From assembly GCA_015680685.1 (NCBI GenBank), contig MNCI01013629.1, forward strand, positions 307,900 to 371,899: a DNA stretch of 64,000 nucleotides, written 5' to 3'. Source of the DNA: Gnetum montanum (Eukaryota; Streptophyta; Gnetopsida; Gnetales; Gnetaceae). The translations under genes were made by a program, and so were the position numbers. Numbering within the stretch: the stretch's first letter is position 1; every line of letters starts with the position of its first letter. The notes under the pieces were generated by a model. It made no database searches. It worked only from the letters and a program-made list of their open reading frames with translations, and was not told where the DNA came from. Of the stretch, positions 56,780-64,000 are shown piece after piece.

Positions 56780-58560
56780 CTTCAAGGAAGCATTAAAGTA
56801 AAATGTGCGAAAAGAATTAATGAAGAAGGAGTATAATGTCATCATGAAGAAATAAACTTAAAGTTTGGTGGATAAGCCCAAAGGTAAGTAAGTAATTGAT
56901 ACTATGTGGTATTTAAAACTAAGTACAATGAACAAGGTAACATCTTATCCTATAAGGCAAGGCTAGTAGCTAGGGGATTGAAATAAGAGAAGCACATAAA
57001 CTATGATAAAATCATTAACTCACTTATAGGGTTTGAAATAATCAAGCTACTAATCTCTATATCAACCTACTTGAACTTAAAATTATATTAAATGGATGTG
57101 AATTAACCTTTATAAATGACACATTAAATGGAAAAATCTACCTACTCTAATTGGAAGGGTTAAACCTTTATAAAGCCCTCTATGATCTTAAGAGAGCTTC
57201 TAAAACTTGATTCAATTACTTCCTTAGAAGAAATGATTATAAGCTCAATCTCCTTAAATCCACATTATATTTCAAATATAAAGGTTAGGATGTAATCATA
57301 ATCTTATTATATGGATGAGTAGTATTCCTATTAAGTTTTGGAATTTAAATTTCAAACTTTACCAAATATAGAAAAAATAAGTTTGAGATTAAGGACCTTA
57401 AGGTCCTTAGATATTTCATAGGCATACAAGTTAAGCAATACAAAGGCTTCATTGACATACATCAAAGTAACTATGCTAAAGGCGTCTTATAAAATTATGG
57501 ACTACAAGATACTAGGATTGATACAATTCTTTTTCCTCCAATTTGCAAGTTGAATAAGAAGGATGATTCTTCCTTTGTATATGCCTCTCTTGATCAAAGC
57601 ATGATTTCTTCTCTTATATTTCTTTATCATTCATGACTATATCTTGAATTCTTCACATCCTATCTTTCAAATTTCATGTAATAATCTAGACTCTTACACA
57701 TGATCTCTCTCAAAAATTTGTTGAGATATGTGGAGGAGACCTATGATTTCTACATGTAGTTTATACAAGGTGATTGAAATTTCCATTCTTGCAATGATTC
57801 TTATTGAGTAGGTAATCTATAATAAAGAAAGCCAACATTAGGATCCATCATCTTCCATAGCTCAAATTCTATCTATTAAAGTAGCAATAAGAAAAAATGC
57901 ATGATACTTTTATCTTGAAAAGCTAAGTTCATGGCAAGTGCAAATTGCATCCAACACCTTCTATGGTTGAAGAAATGCTTCACTTAATTTGGCTTTCAAG
58001 TTTGTTTTTCCACTCAGTTATTTGTAGATAATTTATCTACTAGTTTAGCTGTATATTTATAATATATATCTATCATTTGGTTGAGAGAATCTTATATAGT
58101 TTACAAATTAATAAAATCTCAAATTAATTCATTAAGAATTAATATTCATATTGAAAACCAAAATCAAAATGACTATATGTTATTCGATCACATTTTTTTC
58201 CATTGCATTTTTTTCCATCATGAGATCTTACATGGTGCGTGACGTGGAGGGTGACAAAATACACTTCCCCTCCCCCCCCTCGCGCTAGACATATTGGCCT
58301 CTTGGCCAAAATGATGCAATTATCCAAGGATCATGTGCTTCATAAGAGATCCAAGAGCATTGACATCAAGTATTGCTTCATCTAGGTTGAAGTCAAGTAT
58401 GGCACCATCCTACCCAAGCATGTGCAATCAAGAGACTAATTACTTGACATCCTTACCGAGCCATTCCAATCACCTAGGATTAACTATTTATTGAAGATCA
58501 TTGGCCTATTTTGGATTGAAGAAGAAGGCAAGGACCCACAAATATCCAACTCCATGATAC
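56780..58560 (+). pseudogene. Ty1/Copia pol remnant C (RT, RNase H)
   Basis: Much-decayed frames: KEYNVIMKK-T-SLVDKPKGK near 56826, SYKARLVARG-like near 56955, KLY-MDVN near 57090, ALYDLKRASKT near 57177, NKFEIKDLKVLRYFIGIQVK near 57378, QSNYAKGVL near 57465 and KLNKKDDSSFVYASL near 57550. RNase H ends at 57930-58030, and LSKDHVLHKRSKSIDIKYCF follows from 58325 after an insert. A different Copia copy from A and B. Confidence 0.7.
58036..58308 (+). repeat. Insert inside Copia C RNase H
   Basis: About 270 bp interrupts the DN-S / -QLSKDHVLH motif. Its first part matches 33065-33200 (AGTTTAGCT-TAT, GAGAGAATCTT, ATTAATAAAATCTCAAATT). Its second part is unique, with a C-rich stretch (58265-58279). 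Confidence 0.5.
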
Positions 58561-60059
58561 TCACACATTACACACTAAATGATAGTGTGAATAAATGTCT
58601 ATTTCATTTTCTCCATTTTCATGGTGTTTATCTATGTTATTATTGAATCTTTGTTGGTTGGTTTTAGTCATGGTAGCTAAGAGTCATAAGTAGTCTTTAA
58701 AATTCATGCTTTATGAGTTCTAAATGATTTAAAACTTTGATTTAATATTTGAAGTAATAGGAAGAGTCAATATTGAAAGCATTTCCATAAAAAGCATGAT
58801 GGGATTAATAGGGTCTTCATGTGCTTGATGCCAATTGCGTCAATGTTGTTCTCCTCCATAAAGTATAAATAGAAATGAATCCTTCTCATTGTGATAAGCC
58901 ATATTTGTAAGTGAATTGAATGAAATCTCTTTCTTCATTTCAATCTTTTGTATATGTGTGCATTCAAAGTAAGGTAGTGCTAAACTTGTCTTAGTTTAAG
59001 TCTTATTTTTATTTCTTGCATTCTCATAATGCATATCTCTCAACAATTGTGAATTCTTTTTTAAAATTCTCACAAATACTTGCTCTTAAGTGAGTTCACA
59101 TTATTTCTCATTCTCTATCACATGTTTCTCATAATTTATATTCTCTATTAGGTTTCTCATAATGTGTAAGTGGTTTATGCACATTTACTTCATATTTTTT
59201 TGTTCAAATGCCTTTTTATGCTTAGGGTTTGATGTTCTTGAATGGTTTATGTTACTTGTCTTGGATTCATGATTTCCAATGCACAAATGCCCTTATAATA
59301 TAAATAATTCACACTTATACATGTTGTAAGCTCATGTACCCAACTCATTTGTTTAACAATGAGGGATTAGCCTGGTGGTATGGGTCTTGCCGTGGTAATC
59401 CAATGTCATAGGTTCAATTCTATTAGGTAGCACTGAGTTATAAACTTATATAAATCTTACAATGAACCTATGTTTTACTTATTTCAAGTTCCAACACCTC
59501 ATTTGTTTCAAATTCATGTGGTTAAATATATATCAAGTTGAAATTTCATCTCAAAATTTTTCCAAGTTGATGTCTATGCCTCTCACCCTAGATTTGAGCC
59601 AAAATGAAGCCCTATATATTTAAATTCCATGTTGATTTGCAAGTTTTCTATATTTATCTCATGTTTAGAAGCAAATCTACATATTATTTGAAAAATTTAT
59701 GTAATGTTTTCCATGTTTCATACTCTTACATGTTCAAAGAGGTTTCAATCTTAATTTAGTGTATATCTCATGTAAAATGATGCTTAAAATCTAAGATATG
59801 GAGTTCACTATGGCATGTTAAAGACTCTTTGCCCTTAATTAGGAACTCCTTAATTCAATTATTTTCTTATTTTCCATAAAATATAACCTTAAAGCAACTA
59901 TCAAGTAGTTACGATTGGGTTCAAAAAAAATCTAAGATAAAGTTAGTTAGCAGTGAGAAGTTTAGAGGATCAACAATGAACAACTTAATAGTTAGATACT
60001 TTAAAAGGAGAAGATACGAACATACATATAAATATCATAACCTTAATATTTAAGGTACA
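58561..60059. repeat. AT-rich DNA with SINE-like element at 59355-59500
   Basis: At 59368-59378 TAGCCTGGTGG is one base off the A-box consensus, and GGTTCAATTCT at 59411-59421 is a B box. The body reads as a tRNA-derived head (GGATTAGCC...CATAGGTTCAATTC) followed by a tail ending AGTTCCAACACC as at 45600. The rest has no recognised feature. Confidence 0.5.
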
Positions 60060-60920
60060 TGATGAATCATATTTTGCTTAGGCCCCGATATCAAAGCCTG
60101 GATATCAGATCTCATGCTACGTTATCGGATTTTTGATCTCACAAGATGTGTGCCTACCTATAAATACATCACTTGGGTGCATGATCAGTAATTTAATTAT
60201 TTTTTTAATATAGTAGCTAAACTCTTGTAGTTTTATTCCATAGTCTTAGAGAACAGTCAATGAGTGCTCGTAGTGTGGATCTGAGTCAATTGTATGACAT
60301 CTTATTTGAGTGGTAATGTGCCTAGATATATTCCATGAATGAAAATAAGATCAAGATTGATTCTTATTCATTGCAACACTTTGACTTAATTAAATTTACT
60401 TTTAATGCAATTTATATTTCATGTACTTAGTTAATATTTAAATTTCCATGCATGTTAATGAATTGGCAGAATGAGCACAACTAGTTTTGAGTGTAAACAT
60501 GTATTTGTTTGGTTATCTCAGTAGTGTTATTGCTTGGTTTACCTAGTAGTGTAGCACTTGGTAATTCCAATAGTGGATATGTGGGTTCGGAATGTGTATG
60601 GTAAGCTAGGAACGGACACTCATCGCTCATAGGCTAGTTTAGACTTTATCTTTCCATTATTAATTAGATTAAATAATTAATTCCTATATTATCATTAGGA
60701 GTAGCATAAAGCCAAAACAACATCAACAATCATATGCCTCACTCTGGACTAAATCATATGTGACAAAGCTACCACTAGTCCAACTGGGAAGATAGCGAAC
60801 TATGATCAAGGCATATTCATCTAGATGCCGCAACTAGTCTCATCCATGGAATTCAACTAGATTGTACATGAGTGCTTGTGATTTAGATGGTTGGGTGTCG
60901 GGGGTACCCACCACTCATCA
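60060..60920 (+). repeat. Gypsy 2 5' LTR (861 bp)
   Basis: Begins TGATGAATCA, ends CACTCATCA. TATAAATACATC near 60161, CTCTTGTAGTTT near 60212 and GAACGGACACTCATCGC near 60610 occur in the order seen in gypsy 1 LTRs, with more divergence. The partner LTR is beyond the window. Confidence 0.7.
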
Positions 60921-60921
60921 C

Positions 60922-60939
60922 TGGCATCGTTGTTGGGGA
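60922..60939 (+). promoter_or_regulatory. Gypsy 2 primer-binding site
   Basis: TGGCATCGTTGTTGGGGA differs at three positions from the tRNA-Asp-type site TGGCGCCGTTGCCGGGGA and follows the LTR directly. Confidence 0.7.
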
Positions 60940-61074
60940 TGGTGCTAGTTATCTAGATTAGTTATATCATAAACAACTGTAAAAGTATTAATGATTTATC
61001 TTTTTAGAAAATATTAATATTTCAAGTCACACACATATCAAATAAAACCATTTCTTCTTCACATAGGGCTACGA

Positions 61075-62760
61075 ATGCATCACATGATGAAAATACTCAT
61101 AGGAGAAATGATAGGTTCTATACTGAAGAGAATTAGAGTGAACAACCTCAAGCAAGGATTAGCTGGTACAAACAATCCTAGAGGAGATGAAGTAAGTCCT
61201 AGAACAAGGAGGATCTCAAGGCCTAAGACCTCCTCTAAACCTAGAAAAGATAGATCAATGGACCATGGGGGATGATATAGAAGCCATGGTGATTCTCCCA
61301 GTTCCTCATCTTCCTCTTCCTCTTCAACGCCTAGTTCTGATGAAGATGAATGTAGGTATAAAGATGGAGCTTTACTATGTAATCAAGATAAAGATAGAAA
61401 TCAAACCTAAGGACAAGATGAAAGACATCAAAGTGAGCATAGATAAGATTAGTGTAATTAGACAAATGGAAATAGAGATTATCACCATGACATGTTTGAT
61501 ACAGCTGAACCGTTATTGGCTACTAGGGGCATGACATAGATTAGGAAGGTAATTCAAATACCCCAAATGCATCAAAGGGCTTGATATGGACAACGTTCCT
61601 AAATTTAGGGGAGGCTATACTTCTGATCCACAACATCATTTACAAGTCTTCCATGATGCCTATGCCTTGCAAAATATAGAACGTAAATGGCAAAAGCCTA
61701 AGCTCTTTCCTAGGACACTAGTAGACAAAGTTGAAAGTTGGTATAGATCATTGAAATCAGATTCAATCCATTGGTGATCCACAATGCTTGAGTTCTTCAA
61801 TGAAAAATACCAAACCTATGCGAGAGTGTTCAACCTAAGAAAACAAATTCAAGGATGGAAGCAAGAAAATCATGAACCCTTTGATGTGGCCTTGGATAGA
61901 TACTATTTGGTACTGCATAGATGTCCTAGCCATGATTTCTCTTAAAAAGAGCAACTTTTCCACATCATAGATGATCTTCATAATCAAACGAGAAGGACCC
62001 TTAGGATATATGCCCAAGGTTGATTATACAAATTGAAAGCCCATTAGATACAAAGGTTAATCGAGTGGGTGGCAAAAGAAAAAAGAGAGCTATGTAAATG
62101 AGAGAATGTATAGGAATATAAGTAGGATTTAAATCTTCAAAAGAAGGGGATTCATATCTATGATGAGAAAAACGAGGTAGCTCTTGATGAGGTGATTTCA
62201 CAACAAACCTTGCCAATACAAAAGTCTATCAATGAGCTTGAAGCAAGGATAGATAAGATGTGGGAGTTGATGAATGACAAAGTTACAACTTACGTGAAAA
62301 CCATAGAGGAGAGAATAACGCAACAAGAATTAAGTGATCAAAATAATAAGAGGAAAAAGAACCAAGAAACATCTAGGAACACTTATCGATAAAAAGGGAA
62401 AATAGCTATGAAAGAAGAGGCTATAGACTTAACCAAAGAAGAGGATGATGGATGTGACATCTACCTATATGACCATCCAAAGGGCTGTTGCCCAGTCATG
62501 TTACCTCTACATGAGTATTGGGCTCTTTCTTTGAATCCCAAGTTTGTACAAAAGCAAATGCATATGAAATTATCTTTCTCACAAGGTAATTATCAACAGT
62601 CCTACAACCAACCATACTAGCCTAGTGGGACTTCTTATCAGCATCAAAACTACTATCAATTGTAGTGGAAAAACCCACAGTCATGGGGAAGGCCATCATC
62701 AAACTAGTACTACCCTTACTGCCAGCTAGACTCATACAGATACTATGTTCAACAACTTGT
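61075..62760 (+). pseudogene. Gypsy 2 gag
   Basis: Homologous to gypsy 1 gag throughout. 61075-61275 carries the Arg/Lys/Ser-rich N-terminal part (TRRISRPKTSSKPRKDRS). 61586-61777 has MDNVPKFRGGYTSDPQHHL, QVFHDAYALQNIE and LFPRTLVDKVESWYRSL. 61800-62090 continues with NLRKQIQGWKQENHEPFDVA and LHRCPSHDFS. 62192-62392 is a helical Glu/Lys stretch, and 62590-62760 the Gln/Tyr/Pro-rich end. Many stops. Confidence 0.75.
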
Positions 62761-64000
62761 TTTCCCAATTGGTTCTACTTCCTCTACCTCAAATCACTAC
62801 CATCACTCTCTTGAATATCATCAACCCGCAACATCTTCTAAAGGATCACCACTTCATGCCTATCATCCTCCATCATATCCTTAATATTCTCATACTTCCC
62901 TTCACCATATGTCACTACCAACAACATAGGAAGGTTTGGCACCATAACATCAATAGAAAAATGTTGCTTGTGTTGTGTACATACATGAAAATCAAAATGC
63001 TAGTAGATCTTGATCACAACTTCACAAATGTCCTTTCTTTAGGGTATTTTCCTCACATAAGCATAAAACTCATACACCTACTGGCACATCAAAACTAGCA
63101 CAAGGCCAATTTGGTGCAACATCCTTCCTCTCCAAAATGATGTCTCCTCATCATATGCAAAAGCCAACAACCATCACCACTCCTACACAAGACATAAAAG
63201 ATAAACCTATGATTGTGGAGAGATAGAAAAATCCATGCATCAATAATTGTAAAGGGTGTAGTTGTTGGCTGGAAATTCAAAATACTAACACAACCCACAA
63301 CAAAGTCATGGAACAAGTGTGTGAGCAAAAACCAATCTATGTAGTTGCCACTAAATTAGAAGATACCTAGTGGCTTGAAAATGAGAATATAAAACTATTT
63401 TAAAGATGCATGGAAGCAATTGATCTGCTTATTAGTTCTAGACTTAAGAAAATGAACCAAACATAGGACTTAGACATAGATATCTTACACTCTGATTATA
63501 CACAAGAAGAGGATATTAAACACAAAGAACCAAGAATTAAAATAGAAAATCAAGAAGAAGAAGAAATACATATGGACCCCCAAAAATGGAAATACCTTCA
63601 AGTCTAGATGAAGATACGTCTTCAAATGATCCAAATGAGACTATTGCCAATTTTAGATGTGCTACCACACGATTAATTGAACTAGTAATAGTGACAGATG
63701 GGAAATTTGTGGTGTATAACCAGGGGATTGTGTGGTCTATCTCCTGAATGTGTGACCATAAGTTTAGTCATGGGGGAGATGCTCCATCTTCGTTCAAGAA
63801 CTAGTATAATTGTTTTTCACCTTTTCATTTTACATTTTTTATCATTTTCTTATTTCTTTCAAAATTTTCCAATTCTTAATATGTTTTTCATTTCTTCTTA
63901 ATTTTCTTTTCTTTATATTTTTTTTTCTTTTTTTGAGTTATTTTCTTTATGTGTTACAAATGTCTTTTATGTTTTTGTTAATAATATTGCTAAGTCATGA
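62761..64000 (+). pseudogene. Gypsy 2 downstream region, pol mostly absent
   Basis: 63240-63420 has CINNCKGCSCWLEIQ, VATKLEDT-WLENENIK, matching the protease-RT linker of gypsy 1 near 23750. From about 63755 GTCATGGGGGAGATGC and a T-rich tract follow, resembling 27174-27300, which in gypsy 1 comes after integrase. RT and integrase therefore appear deleted. The element runs off the window. Confidence 0.5.

Overview
The window looks like one piece of a large, repeat-swollen land-plant nuclear genome, most likely a gymnosperm. Two host genes are supported, both on the minus strand. One is a linker histone H1 (43183-44021, one 92-bp intron at the usual plant position). The other is the 5' part of a plant glycoside hydrolase family 2 (LacZ-like) beta-galactosidase, with exon 1 at 38206-38314, exon 2 at 37567-37806 and exon 3 at 3223-3369. 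Its reading frame joins exactly across consensus GT/AG sites, so its second intron is 34,197 bp and fills more than half the window. The gene continues past the left edge. A giant intron packed with nested retrotransposons is the reason for suggesting a gymnosperm; the species cannot be told.

Layout inside the GH2 gene: a plus-strand LINE 3' end (1-878) sits in a minus-strand LINE (879-2300). After exon 3 come an RTE-type LINE scrap (3842-4160), AT-rich repeats (4140-6180), a decayed Copia element (6185-7565), a minus-strand LINE 3' half (7925-10406), a minus-strand Copia LTR plus gag (10834-12595) and a second Copia. That second Copia is interrupted by a nearly full-length LINE (about 12790-18657) and then by a 13-kb Ty3/gypsy element (19544-32671) with a perfect 5-bp target duplication CTTTC. 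The gypsy element itself carries a reversed LINE 3' fragment (25019-26070).

The right half (39-64 kb) is AT-rich repeat desert around the H1 gene. It holds tRNA-derived SINE-like pieces, two solo LTRs (49633-50503, and 54040-54965 with TSD CTAGA), a four-copy dispersed repeat with no gene, a foldback/TIR element near 52 kb, a third Copia (56780-58560) and the 5' end of a second gypsy element (LTR 60060-60920, running off the window).

The most unusual observation is that the LINE family here encodes an extra product downstream of reverse transcriptase. It has a conserved globular segment, a long charged coiled coil, and then what reads as a DnaJ J-domain: HPD is intact in two copies (402-410 plus; 25433-25441 minus) and decayed to HLD in a third (8438-8446 minus). 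A short Cys-rich tail follows. All copies are pseudogenes, and in the coiled-coil/J frames nearly every internal stop is TAG, as expected from deamination of CHG-methylated cytosines in silenced elements.
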